Both the position numbers and the translations under genes were made by a program. A stretch of DNA of 64,000 nucleotides from Allochromatium humboldtianum (GTDB lineage Bacteria; Pseudomonadota; Gammaproteobacteria; Chromatiales; Chromatiaceae). The stretch's first letter is position 1. Every line of letters starts with the position of its first letter. Below, piece after piece: positions 9,555 through 18,018 of this stretch. The notes beneath the pieces are model-generated. The model had not been told where the DNA came from. It searched no databases and saw only the letters and a list, made by a program, of their open reading frames with translations. The DNA lies in contig NZ_JABZEO010000010.1 of assembly GCF_013385175.1 (NCBI RefSeq), positions 1-64,000 of the forward strand. Reading direction: 5' to 3'.

Positions 9555-10652
9555 TCAGAAGTAGCCGCTGATGACCTCAGCGGTGGAGGCGGTCTCCTCC
9601 GGTCCGGGGGCCGCTCCTGACGGAGCGGTGCCGGAGCGGCGCGACCGCTTGGGACGCGCCGTCGTATCCCGAAGGGCGACGGACGCCGCCACGGATGTAG
9701 CCGACGGTTCCGGCGCATCCTGCCGCGTCACCCGGACCCGGAGCGTACCGGGTCGCCGGTAGGCCTCCAGGCATTGTGGATCGAGATCCGGGAGCAGCGC
9801 CGCCAGGGCCGCGTTGTAGTCGACGCTGCCGCGTTGCTGGTAGCGGCGCAGCCGCAGTCCGGCGTGCTCGGCCAGGAGGTAGTCGCCCATCAGGGCCACC
9901 AGTCCCTCCTGCGCCGCGTTCAGTGCGCTCCGGGCCTCCTTGAGCGCCGCGTCGAGCGCGCCGGCTCGTTGCTCGGCGGCCTGATACTCAGCCGCCAGCT
10001 GTACCCAGCGTCCACGGGCCTCGCCGTCGGGGACATAGGTGTCGCGCGCCGGGTCGGGCGTGGGTTCCTGACGGGTGCGCACCGCCTCGGCGAAGGCCAG
10101 GCAGGCGGGCACCAGTTCCTGCGCAATGAAGGCCTCATCACGCGCGATGACGAACTCCAGCGCCACCCGCCCGGTCTGGACCGGATCGAACACCAGCCAG
10201 CCACGGTCGGCCTCGGCGATGAACAGCTGGAACTGCACCTGGATCCAGTAGAGCCGGAAGGCCAGGCTTGCCTCGCCCTCACGCTGGAGCGTCTCCCAGG
10301 TCTTGACGGCGGGAACTTTCAACTCAACCGGCTCGCCGGTGTCGGTGAGACCGTCGAAGGAGCAGCGCAGCACCGGATGCCGCGCCGATTCGGCACAGAC
10401 CGGCAGCAGCCAGGTCTGATGACGGGTCTCGAAGCCCTGACGGGCGGTGTCTTCGTACTGTAGGCCCCGTTGCACGAACGGGTTGTCCGACAGATCCGCC
10501 GGCGCACAGAGGCCGGTTTTCTCCGCCCACAGACGCCAGGGGGTCTGATAGGGCGAGCGGCCCAGGATCACGGCCGCTTCCGAGGCGGTGACGCCACGGG
10601 CGCGCCAGGCCTGCCACTCAGAACTGCGCTGAACCAGATCGATGATGTGCAT
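9555..10652 (-). CDS. YqaJ/lambda-Exo-type recombination nuclease
   Basis: A 365-residue protein whose first 220 residues fit the YqaJ viral recombinase (alkaline exonuclease) family. Visible motifs are RGVTASEAAVILG, a catalytic-type Asp in LRCSFDGLT, ELKVP (the E-x-K of PD-(D/E)xK nucleases) and a Gln-rich helix (YWIQVQFQLF). A coiled-coil-like segment and a basic Ser/Thr-rich tail follow. It lies directly downstream of the RecT/Bet gene, forming an exonuclease plus annealase pair for double-strand-end recombination. The ATG at 10652 lies just after a hairpin (10656-10682). Confidence 0.87.
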   Translation of the reverse strand: MHIIDLVQRSSEWQAWRARGVTASEAAVILGRSPYQTPWRLWAEKTGLCAPADLSDNPFVQRGLQYEDTARQGFETRHQTWLLPVCAESARHPVLRCSFDGLTDTGEPVELKVPAVKTWETLQREGEASLAFRLYWIQVQFQLFIAEADRGWLVFDPVQTGRVALEFVIARDEAFIAQELVPACLAFAEAVRTRQEPTPDPARDTYVPDGEARGRWVQLAAEYQAAEQRAGALDAALKEARSALNAAQEGLVALMGDYLLAEHAGLRLRRYQQRGSVDYNAALAALLPDLDPQCLEAYRRPGTLRVRVTRQDAPEPSATSVAASVALRDTTARPKRSRRSGTAPSGAAPGPEETASTAEVISGYF

Positions 10653-10655
10653 GAG

Positions 10656-10731
10656 GGTGTCTCCTGCAAGCGGAGGGACACCGTCCCGGAGGACGGGCGT
10701 CCCCCGGGGGTTGGACCGGCGCGGGCCGGTC
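10656..10731 (-). promoter_or_regulatory. Hairpin leader of the exonuclease gene
   Basis: GGTGTC/GACACC (10656-10661 and 10677-10682) flanks the GGAG ribosome site next to the ATG, with CTCC available to pair with GGAG. Upstream are CCGTCC-CGGA-GGACGG (10681-10696), CCCCCGGGGG (10701-10710) and GACCGGC-GCGG-GCCGGTC (10714-10731). This repeats the architecture seen before other genes in the block. Confidence 0.6.
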
Positions 10732-10743
10732 GTGGGTTGGGTT

Positions 10744-11679
10744 TCAGGCGGCCTGCGCCGCCGGGGCGTCGAGCTGTTCGGCCCGGGCCAGTTCGGCCAG
10801 CGCGTAGTCGAGCACGGCGCCGGTGAAGCGCTGGCGGACATAGTCCTGGGCCGTGGCCCAGGCTCGACTCTGTCGGGCACGCTCGACCAGATGGGCGATG
10901 TGCGCCTGGGTCGCCGCGTCGAGATCCGCGGCGGCCTCGGCCGTCTCGGGGTCAGGTTCGGACACCGCTGTCGCTGTTGTCGATACCGGTGCCGATGCAG
11001 CGACCGGCGCCGTCACCAGCTCGGCGTCCAGACTGCGTCCGGCCATCTCCTCGGCGGTATAGCTGGCCTCTTCGGGAAAGGCGGCACGCAGGCTGGCGGC
11101 CTTGGCGCATTTGAGCAGCTGACCGCGCGGGCGCTTGACCCACATCGCGGTGGGGACGTCACCGCCGCCCAGGCGGGCGTAGGTCTCCTCCCAGAACACG
11201 GTTTCGGTGAAGGGGCAGCGCACGCCGCCGATCAGCCGGTAGACCGTCACCTCACACCAGGCGGGAAAGGTCACGCTGACCTGATGCTCCTGCCACTCCT
11301 TCTGAACCTTGACCCGTCCCTGGAAGGTCTGGTTCAGCTCAGGACCGAAGCGCGCCGGGTCCATGCCGGCCCACTGTCCGGTACGCGCGGCGGTGGTCTG
11401 CACCTCGGCGATACCGGGCCAGACGGTTTCCACCTCGCGTCCGAGCGCGCGGTTCCACATCGGCACGATGTGCACCGGGCGCTTCATGACATCGAGACCG
11501 CGCGCCTGGCAGTAGCGCACCGCCAGTAACACGCCCTCAACCGTCTGGGCGGCGGGGAAGATCGAATCGACCAGGACTTGCCAGCTCGCCGGATCCAGGC
11601 CCAGCTCGGTGAGCGCCTCGGGATGGATGGCCAGCCGGCAGGCCGGCAGCGTGCTCGGGGATGGATGGGATGCGTTCAT
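10744..11679 (-). CDS. bet: RecT/Bet single-strand annealing protein
   Basis: A 311-residue phage-type annealase. The conserved core includes AVRYCQARGLDVMKRPVHIVP, a phage Bet signature of the RecT family, followed by TVWPGIAEVQTTAARTGQWAG and AKAASLRAAFPEE. The tail after about residue 210 is Ala/Thr-rich and variable. It works with the exonuclease downstream and SSB upstream, which are in the same order as in SXT/R391-type elements (ssb-bet-exo). Confidence 0.9.
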   Translation of the reverse strand: MNASHPSPSTLPACRLAIHPEALTELGLDPASWQVLVDSIFPAAQTVEGVLLAVRYCQARGLDVMKRPVHIVPMWNRALGREVETVWPGIAEVQTTAARTGQWAGMDPARFGPELNQTFQGRVKVQKEWQEHQVSVTFPAWCEVTVYRLIGGVRCPFTETVFWEETYARLGGGDVPTAMWVKRPRGQLLKCAKAASLRAAFPEEASYTAEEMAGRSLDAELVTAPVAASAPVSTTATAVSEPDPETAEAAADLDAATQAHIAHLVERARQSRAWATAQDYVRQRFTGAVLDYALAELARAEQLDAPAAQAA

Positions 11680-11789
11680 GGTGCCTCCGAAAAGCGGGGC
11701 TCCGTTCCCCGGTGTGGGGCAACGAGGCCCCAGGGGGGTTGAAGACGGACAGCGTGTCGCGAGACTCTTCAGGAGCGGGACACGGAGCC

Positions 11790-12272
11790 TCAGAACGGAA
11801 TGGCCTCCTCCTCGAAGGCCGGAACCGGTGTCGGGGCGCGTGACGCCACCGGTGTGGCCCGGCGTCCGGTGGGGGCTGTCGCCGGCGGGCGTTCAGTGCT
11901 CTGGGCCGGCGGGGTGTTGGCCTCCGGGCGGCTGTCGAGCATCTGCAGGGCGCCGGCGAAATCGACGAGGATCTCGGTTACGCGCCGCTCCGCGCCGTCC
12001 TGGGTCTGGTATTGGCGTGTGCGCAGCTTGCCCTCGATATACACCCTGGAACCGGTGTGCAGGTACTGCGCAGCGATCTCGGCCAGACGGCCAAAGAGCA
12101 CCACACGGTGCCATTCGGTGCGCTCGCGGCTCTCGCCGGAGGCCTTGTCGGTCCAGTGCTCGTTAGTGGCCAGTGACAGATTGGCCACCGACTCGCCACT
12201 GGGCAGGGTGCGCACTTCAGGATCGGCACCCAGGTGGCCGATCAGGATGGCTTTGTTGATGCCTCGGGACAT
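11790..12272 (-). CDS. ssb: Single-stranded DNA-binding protein
   Basis: A 160-residue SSB. The OB fold covers residues 1-110 ([57 protein letters not shown]). A disordered Pro/Thr linker follows, and the C-terminal tip EEEAIPF is the protein-interaction peptide. This is an element-borne copy, and the first gene of the recombination block. Its leader folds a perfect GGGTCGG/CCGACCC stem (12273-12279 with 12310-12316) around the AAGGAG ribosome site. Confidence 0.95.
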   Translation of the reverse strand: MSRGINKAILIGHLGADPEVRTLPSGESVANLSLATNEHWTDKASGESRERTEWHRVVLFGRLAEIAAQYLHTGSRVYIEGKLRTRQYQTQDGAERRVTEILVDFAGALQMLDSRPEANTPPAQSTERPPATAPTGRRATPVASRAPTPVPAFEEEAIPF

Positions 12273-12369
12273 GGGTCGGCTCCTTCATTTGGAATGGACG
12301 GAGAGACGACCGACCCCGGGCGGGGAACGGAACGCTCCCCGGTGGAGGATGACCGGTAGCAGACCGGTC
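12273..12369 (-). promoter_or_regulatory. Hairpin leader of ssb
   Basis: A 7-bp stem, GGGTCGG/CCGACCC (12273-12279, 12310-12316), touches the ATG and holds AAGGAG in its loop. Farther upstream are GGGGA/TCCCC (12322-12340) and GACCGGT-AGCAG-ACCGGTC (12351-12369). The last hairpin is the clearest copy of the motif repeated through the block. Confidence 0.6.
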
Positions 12370-12918
12370 GGTGATGCGCGGAGGTTTATCGATCGCGTCC
12401 GCTCGCGATGGCACGACTCGTCGTTGGGTGAGTCGTGTCGGAAGCCGTGTGGCCGTCTGGTCCGGGCGTGGATCCCGTGATCGGGACGGCGCGCTGGACA
12501 GGTCGAACCTGGAAGTACTGTGGCACAGACGGTGCTCCGAGGCGAGGGATCAACGGTCCGCCGGGACGCAGACCGTTTGACCCAAGGTCGGCCACTGGGA
12601 CTGGATCAAGACATAGTGCGCGCGCAGCGGATCGTCCTGAACCCGCCTCTCCAGCAACGCCAGTGATGGTGAAGCGGTGTGTGGACCGCAATGGGCCGAT
12701 CTTTCGGATTCCAGCATCCGCCATAGCGTCTGGCCTTTTCCACACTGAAAGATTGAGTGGCGAATCTGGCTGTGCTAATGCGCCAGGCCATGCATGTGTC
12801 TGGTGCTATCAGGCAAAGACCCCATGCTTGATGCGCCCCAGCGTGTCCAAGACAGGATCGGCCCCGATTTCGGTGTCCAGCAGGGATGGTGCCAACAGAA
12901 TGCCGTAAGATTTTCAAC
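12370..12918. other. Gene-poor junction between the element and the sigma-54 regulator
   Basis: About 550 bases without a convincing complete gene. It contains an inverted repeat CACGACTC/GAGTCGTG near 12413-12438 and the short coding-like remnant described separately. GC content dips between about 12650 and 12800. It may hold the true end of the integrative element, but I see no second tRNA-Pro copy here. Confidence 0.5.
12809..12913 (-). pseudogene. Short coding-like remnant after the response regulator
   Basis: Thirty-four codons, open from a TGA five bases past the regulator stop to a tandem TGA-TAG. The peptide looks coding (YGILLAPSLLDTEIGADPVL is its core) but has no ATG. Only near-cognate starts such as TTG are available. 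It is most likely the C-terminal end of a gene lost by deletion; a tiny coupled peptide is an alternative. The family is not recognised. Confidence 0.4.
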
Positions 12919-14238
12919 TCAACCTGCACCCCCAGGTCGTGACAGTCCATACCGTTTCATCTTCTGCCACAGCGTCTTTCGGCTGATGCCAAGCCGGGCG
13001 GCGGTCTGGGTCATGTGGTAGTCCTGCTCGACGAGCGCGGCCAGGATCGCGGCCCGTTCGCCAGCTTCGGCCTGCTGTCTGAGGCCGGTCTCCGCAGGTG
13101 TGACGTCGGACGCTTCCAGGCGCAATCGCTCGCCCTGCCCGAGGATGCAGGCGCGCTCCAGGGTATGCTGCAACTCGCGCACATTGCCCGGCCAGGATTG
13201 ATTCAGCAACCACTGGCGATCTGCAGCCCCGAGCTGGCGACGCTCATCCAGAAAGCGCGCGCCATGCTCGGCCAGGAAACGCTCGGCCAGCCACAGGATA
13301 TCTTCGGGCCGCTCGCGCAGCGGCGGGATCGCGATCTCCAGCACCCGTACCCGGTAGTAGAGATCCTCGCGAAACTGCCCGGCGCGCACCAGGGCGGCCA
13401 AATCGCGATGGGTGGCGCACACCAGACGCGCGGTGACCGCGACCGGCTCGACGCCGCCGATCCGGGTCAGTTGACGCGACTGCACCACCCGCAGCAGACG
13501 CGATTGCAGGGCCAGCGGCATGTCGCCGATCTCATCGAGAAAGAGCACGCCATCGCCCGCCTGCTCGAAGACACCTGGACGACGGCGCTCGGCCCCGGTG
13601 AAAGCCCCGCGCTCGTGACCGAAGAGTTCGGCCTCGATCAGGGTCTCGGGCAGTGCGGCACAGTTGACCGCAACGAAGGGTGCCTGTGGGCACTGACGCC
13701 GATGCAGGGCACGGGCTACGACCTCCTTGCCCACGCCCGATTCGCCGCTGATGAGAACCGGCGTCTGTGGATGACGCGCCAGCCGATCGAGCTCGGATTC
13801 GAGGCGGCACATCGAAGGCGAGATCCCCAGGCGTTCGTTCTCGCCGGCCTCTCGGCGCACGTCGCGGGGAGGTGCGTGCGTGGCGGCGAGCGCACGCAGC
13901 TTGTCGATGAGCGCGCCCGGATCGAGCGGCTTGGTCAGATAGTCGGCCGCGCCGAGCTTGAGCAGACGCACCGCGTCCTCGATGGTGCCGTAGCCGGTGA
14001 TGAAGAGCGTGGGCGGCCGCGCGATACGCGACTCGATCAGCCGCTCGAACAGGGCGATCCCGGACAGGTCGGGCAGATTCACGTCGATCACCGCCAGCCC
14101 GACCTCGGTCTCAAGCAGCGCCGCCAGGCCGTCCCGCCCCGTGCGCCGCCAGTCCACCTCGAATCCCTCCAGGGTGAGCCGCTCCACCAGCGCCTCGCCC
14201 ATGATGGCATCGTCCTCGATCAGACAGACCCGTGTCAT
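12919..14238 (-). CDS. Sigma-54-dependent response regulator (NtrC family)
   Basis: A 439-residue activator. The receiver domain (1-115) has phospho-acceptor Asp in AVIDVNLPD and a Lys in YLTKPLD. The AAA+ sigma-54-interaction domain follows with Walker A GESGVGKE, the GAFTGA loop and Walker B GVLFLDEIGDMP. The Fis-type helix-turn-helix is at the end (TAARLGISRKTLWQKMK). It is the last gene of the long molybdoenzyme operon, after its kinase. It is the likely ligand of the paired palindromes at 29332-29444. The ATG at 14238 is preferred over 14259 because of REC-domain alignment. Confidence 0.92.
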   Translation of the reverse strand: MTRVCLIEDDAIMGEALVERLTLEGFEVDWRRTGRDGLAALLETEVGLAVIDVNLPDLSGIALFERLIESRIARPPTLFITGYGTIEDAVRLLKLGAADYLTKPLDPGALIDKLRALAATHAPPRDVRREAGENERLGISPSMCRLESELDRLARHPQTPVLISGESGVGKEVVARALHRRQCPQAPFVAVNCAALPETLIEAELFGHERGAFTGAERRRPGVFEQAGDGVLFLDEIGDMPLALQSRLLRVVQSRQLTRIGGVEPVAVTARLVCATHRDLAALVRAGQFREDLYYRVRVLEIAIPPLRERPEDILWLAERFLAEHGARFLDERRQLGAADRQWLLNQSWPGNVRELQHTLERACILGQGERLRLEASDVTPAETGLRQQAEAGERAAILAALVEQDYHMTQTAARLGISRKTLWQKMKRYGLSRPGGAG

Positions 14239-14251
14239 ATCACGCACTCTC

Positions 14252-15691
14252 TTATGCAACCGGCCGGTCCAGCGGCAGACTGACCTGGAAGGTCGTCAGC
14301 TCGCCCTCGGACGCAACCTCGATGACGCCGCCGAGCTGGGAGACGATCTGATAGCAGATCCATAGCCCCAGTCCGCGCGCATGGGGTCGAACCGCCGGAT
14401 AGGGTTCGAACAGATGGGCGAGCTGATCGGGCGGGATCGGTCGGCCGCGATTGCGCACCCACAGCCGCAGGCGGTCGCCCTCGCTCAGCAGCCGCACCCG
14501 CACCGCCCCGCCGTCGCGTGCGGCCTCGATGGCGTTGAGCAGCAGGTTCAGCAGCAACTGACGCACCGGCGTCGCCGGCAGTGTGGTCGCCACATCGAAG
14601 GCATTGTGCCAGATCAGCCGCACGCCGGACTTGGCCAATCGCGGTTGAGCCAGGGTGCGCACATCGTCCAGATCGCGCCCTGTCAGCGGACGCGGATCGG
14701 CGCGCGCCTCGACCAGCAGTGCCGAGACCGAGTCCTGGATCTGACGCAGTGCGCGCTCCAGCAGATCGAGCAGGCGGGCCGTGCGTGCGTCCAGAGGCTG
14801 GGCACAACGATAGGCGTCGATCGCCATCAACATGCCGCCGAGCGGGTTGTTCACCTCATGTGCGACTCCGGCGGCCACCCGCCCGACTGCGGCCAGCCGC
14901 TCGGACTGGAGCATCTGGTCCTTCAGCGCCTCCTGTTCGGCCAGGGCCGCGACCATGGCGGCGAACTGGCGTCCAAGCTGACCGATCTCACTGTCATCGC
15001 CAGGCAGTGTGCAGTGCAGCCGACGCGGATCCTCCTTGCCGACCCGGCTCATGCAGCCGCTGAGCTGGGTCAGAGGGGCAACCAGGCGCCGTCCCCACAG
15101 CCAGCCGAGCGGCAGCAGCAGGGCGAGCACGCCGACCGTCACCAGCACGCCGCCGACCAGGATCTCGCGAAAGCGCGGCAGATAGGGCGTGTCGGACAGC
15201 AGGGCGATCAGTTCGCCGACCGGTGTGCCGTCGCTGAACAGCGGCAGGCGCAGCAGACGCTGGGCCTCGGCCTGATCGACCCCGTTCGCCCGTGCAAGCG
15301 GTTCGATGCGATCCGGCTCGACGGTCGCCGGCAGCCAGGGCAGCGCCTCGTTCAGCGGCTGATCGAGCCGATAGCGACGCGGCCGGTTGCTGGCGAAGAC
15401 GCGCCCGGCGGCATCGACCAGGATCCATACGGCTTCCCCGGCTTCAGCGCCTTCGGGACCGCGCAGCAGCGCATAGGCCAGCCAGACATCCTCGTTGCGC
15501 AGCGCCTGGATCAGCATCTCGGCCCAGGCATGGGCCAACATTGATGCGTTGCGCCCCTGATCCTCGCGCAGATTAACCAGGGTCTGTCCGCCAAGTGCGA
15601 GCGCCAGACAGAACGCGGTCAGTATCGCCGAGACGCTCAGACTCAGCGGCAGGCGGACGCGATAGCTCGCCCAAAAGCGGCTTATGTTCAC
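14252..15691 (-). CDS. Membrane sensor histidine kinase
   Basis: A 479-residue kinase with an N-terminal membrane helix (about 12-35), a periplasmic sensor region of about 130 residues, a second helix (about 178-200) and a HAMP linker. The dimerisation helix has phospho-His in GVAHEVNNPLGG, and the ATPase domain has LLLNAIEAARDGG and GLGLWICYQIV. It overlaps the upstream binding-protein gene by 4 nt (ATGA), implying a sensing complex. The cognate regulator follows immediately. The presence of a separate PhnD-like protein suggests that ligand is sensed through that partner. Confidence 0.92.
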   Translation of the reverse strand: MNISRFWASYRVRLPLSLSVSAILTAFCLALALGGQTLVNLREDQGRNASMLAHAWAEMLIQALRNEDVWLAYALLRGPEGAEAGEAVWILVDAAGRVFASNRPRRYRLDQPLNEALPWLPATVEPDRIEPLARANGVDQAEAQRLLRLPLFSDGTPVGELIALLSDTPYLPRFREILVGGVLVTVGVLALLLPLGWLWGRRLVAPLTQLSGCMSRVGKEDPRRLHCTLPGDDSEIGQLGRQFAAMVAALAEQEALKDQMLQSERLAAVGRVAAGVAHEVNNPLGGMLMAIDAYRCAQPLDARTARLLDLLERALRQIQDSVSALLVEARADPRPLTGRDLDDVRTLAQPRLAKSGVRLIWHNAFDVATTLPATPVRQLLLNLLLNAIEAARDGGAVRVRLLSEGDRLRLWVRNRGRPIPPDQLAHLFEPYPAVRPHARGLGLWICYQIVSQLGGVIEVASEGELTTFQVSLPLDRPVA

Positions 15692-16539
15692 CCGCTTCGC
15701 CCCAATTGGCGCGCCATGGCGGCGATATCCGTGAACAAGGCCGGCTCGGCGGTGACGAAGCCGTCGAGGTTGAGTTCAGCCAGCAGCGCGCGGCCGGCGG
15801 CGTCTCCCGCCTGCCCGATCAGGATCTCGCGCAACCGGGTGCGATCCGCCGCCGGCAGGTCACGCGCGGCCACGATCGGCGGAAAACCGAACAGGGGCGA
15901 GCGCAGGATGATTTGCGTCTGCCCGGTCAGCGCCGGATCGCGCCGTGCCAGGGTCTCCCAGACATAGCCATCGACCGCCGCGCCGTCGGCCAACCCCTCG
16001 GCGACCGCGACCACGCTGCGCGGGTGTCCCCAGGTGAAAAACGTCCGTCGAAAGAAGTGATCCGGATCGCGCCCGAGGCCAGCCAGATGCGACCTCGGGT
16101 AGAGATAGCCGGAGTTGGAGTCGGGATCGGCCCAGGCGAAGAGTCGGCCCGCGAGTTCCTCGAAGGATTGGACGCCGCCCTCGGCGGCGGCGATGACATA
16201 GGCGCGGTAGAGCGGCTGCCCCTGGAAGGACGGCACCGCGATCAGTTCCAGTGCGTCCTGATGCTGAACATAGGGATAGCCGCAGATCCAGGCCAGATCG
16301 AGCTGACCGCCCAGCAGTAGATCGAGGATCTCGCGATAGCGTGCGCGCTGCACGAAAACCACCGGCCGCCCGAGCCTTGCACCCAGCCAGGCCGCCCAAT
16401 CGTTGAGAAAGCCGACGCGATCATCGAGCATCACGGCGGTGACGCCAAAGCGTACCGGCGAAGCCCCCAACACGGGCCAGGCCGCGCCGAGCGTCGTGGC
16501 GACCAGGTGGCGGATGAAACGGCGGCGATTCAGTGTCAT
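15688..16539 (-). CDS. PhnD-like periplasmic binding protein (sensor partner)
   Basis: A 283-residue PhnD/phosphonate-type (PF12974-like) substrate-binding protein with a Tat-like signal (NRRRFIRHLVATTLG). The fold is indicated by VRFGVTAVMLDDR at the mature start, then a FVQRARYREILDLLLGGQLDLAW region and SNSGYLYPRSHL. No transporter genes are nearby. It overlaps the kinase gene by 4 nt, so it more likely presents an oxyanion ligand to the kinase. Such binding-protein/kinase/regulator trios are known beside oxyanion-respiring molybdoenzymes (TtrSR-like, arxXSR). An ATG at 16569 is an alternative start. Confidence 0.82.
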   Translation of the reverse strand: MTLNRRRFIRHLVATTLGAAWPVLGASPVRFGVTAVMLDDRVGFLNDWAAWLGARLGRPVVFVQRARYREILDLLLGGQLDLAWICGYPYVQHQDALELIAVPSFQGQPLYRAYVIAAAEGGVQSFEELAGRLFAWADPDSNSGYLYPRSHLAGLGRDPDHFFRRTFFTWGHPRSVVAVAEGLADGAAVDGYVWETLARRDPALTGQTQIILRSPLFGFPPIVAARDLPAADRTRLREILIGQAGDAAGRALLAELNLDGFVTAEPALFTDIAAMARQLGRSG

Positions 16540-16588
16540 CAAGGGTTGTCGATTCGGTGACGGATCCATGAAGGCGCTTTGCAATGAA

Positions 16589-17488
16589 TTATCGCCGATC
16601 TGCCGGAACCGGGGACGGCAGATCCAGCTCGACCGCATCCAGCAGCCGGGCGCGCGGATCTGGTGTGGCCAAGTCCCCGGCTGCGAAGCGGTACCAGAGC
16701 TCGGCGCGCAGACGGGTCGTCACCGTGTGGGTGGGAAGCGCGATCTCGATCGACGTCGGCGGGCCGGGGGGCAGGGTGCGGTCCTGCCATTCGTTCTCGC
16801 CGTGCCGCTCCCAACCGAAGCGCACCGTTTCGCGCCAGACGGTGATGCCCTCGGCATCCAGCCTGCTGACTGTCAGCCAAACCGCGCGTCCCGTGGTTCC
16901 GCCCGGCAGGGCGTGGCCGGCGCGGTGGCTGATCCGGATCAGGACGATGGCGCCGTCATTCGGGGTGTGGCGGAGCGACAGCCGCAGCCGGGCAACGTCG
17001 TCCAGGAAGCCGGCGACCGAAGGGCCGATAAAGCCATGCCCAGCCTTGGCTCCACCCGGCGGCAGGTGGCAATCCAGACAATCCTTCCCCTGAAGCGCGG
17101 CCGGGTGCTCGCGAAAGCGGCGAACGGTACTCTCGCCGGGAGCATCGTGACAGCGGGCGCAGATGTCGGGTACCTGGAGTCTGGGATAAGGGTGCCCTGC
17201 CCGGCCATGACAGTCGTTGCAGCTCAAGCCGGCACCTCCGGAGGGCGCGTGGCAGACGAGACAGCCCTCAGGCGTGCCTTGCTCCATCCATTCACGGCGG
17301 AAGACCTCGCCCTCGGCCCCCTGCGCCATCCGGGTCGCGGCGAAGGTCTGCACGATCGCTGCGTGACAGTCGGCGCAGGGGCGCGACTCGCGATCCGTCA
17401 CGTCTGAAGCGGCCACGCCAGGAGACAAGACGGCCAGCAGCCATAGGATCGGCGGAAGCGGCCCGATTCCATCGACCAGAGGACTCAC
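16589..17488 (-). CDS. Periplasmic pentahaem cytochrome c
   Basis: About 299 residues from a GTG start at 17488, beginning with a signal peptide (PPILWLLAVLSPGVAAS). Five haem c motifs follow within 110 residues: CADCH, CLVCH, CNDCH, CARCH and CLDCH. The C-terminal half is haem-free and beta-rich with a RAGHALPGG segment, as in several multihaem cytochromes of respiratory chains. The frame is open further upstream, but that part overlaps the rhodanese gene in another frame and is not coding-like. Probable electron carrier to or from the periplasmic molybdoenzyme. Confidence 0.85.
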   Translation of the reverse strand: MSPLVDGIGPLPPILWLLAVLSPGVAASDVTDRESRPCADCHAAIVQTFAATRMAQGAEGEVFRREWMEQGTPEGCLVCHAPSGGAGLSCNDCHGRAGHPYPRLQVPDICARCHDAPGESTVRRFREHPAALQGKDCLDCHLPPGGAKAGHGFIGPSVAGFLDDVARLRLSLRHTPNDGAIVLIRISHRAGHALPGGTTGRAVWLTVSRLDAEGITVWRETVRFGWERHGENEWQDRTLPPGPPTSIEIALPTHTVTTRLRAELWYRFAAGDLATPDPRARLLDAVELDLPSPVPADRR

Positions 17489-17502
17489 GAGCGTCCTGAT
17501 GC

Positions 17503-18018
17503 TCAATGGAACCGATCGGCCGGGGTGTTCATCTCGCACAGTCCGCGCGGGATGACGAAAGGGCGGCTGCCGGGTATGGCGAAGCCGGCCTGTGGATTCA
17601 CGACCGGCAGGCCGGCGGCGCGCCAGGCAGGCAAACCGCCGGCCAGTACCTCGACTCGATAACCGAAGCCCAGGAGCCGGTTCATCCAGGGCGCCGGGTC
17701 GGTGCCGGGTTCGACGATCAGCACCGCGTTTCCACCACGGCTGTCGGGCAGATAGCCGGCAGGGTCGGTTCCGGCGTCCAGCGCGCCGGGGATGGTGCCT
17801 GTGAGGTAGGCCGTGCGGCCACGGGTGTCGAGCACCAGCGGCGGTTCGTTCTGGACGAGCCGGCTCGACAGCGTCTCGGGGCTCAGGGCCGGTGTGGGCG
17901 GCCCACGGTCCTCGCCTGCCGTGCCGACGATTACATGGACGAGCGCGGCGACCGCGACCATCAGCCGCCACTGTCGCCACGGCGAGCGTCCCCGGCCGCG
18001 CGCCTCAGACGGCTGCAT
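17503..18018 (-). CDS. Periplasmic rhodanese-fold protein lacking the catalytic Cys
   Basis: A 171-residue protein with an N-terminal membrane/signal segment (RLMVAVAALVHVIVG) and one rhodanese domain (PLVLDTRGRTAYLTGTIPGA, later GFGYRVEVLAGGLPAWRAAG). The active-site loop reads LIVEPGTDPAPW and has no Cys, so classical sulfurtransfer is unlikely. The only late Cys is in PRGLCEMN. It lies between the TIM-barrel gene and the pentahaem cytochrome in the operon. It may be a sulfur-compound or oxyanion binding module; this is inference. Confidence 0.75.
   Translation of the reverse strand: MQPSEARGRGRSPWRQWRLMVAVAALVHVIVGTAGEDRGPPTPALSPETLSSRLVQNEPPLVLDTRGRTAYLTGTIPGALDAGTDPAGYLPDSRGGNAVLIVEPGTDPAPWMNRLLGFGYRVEVLAGGLPAWRAAGLPVVNPQAGFAIPGSRPFVIPRGLCEMNTPADRFH

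Noticed and set aside
16589-17980. A 463-codon version of the pentahaem cytochrome
   Set aside because: The first 164 codons overlap the rhodanese gene out of frame and are Arg/Pro-rich. The signal peptide begins near 17488.
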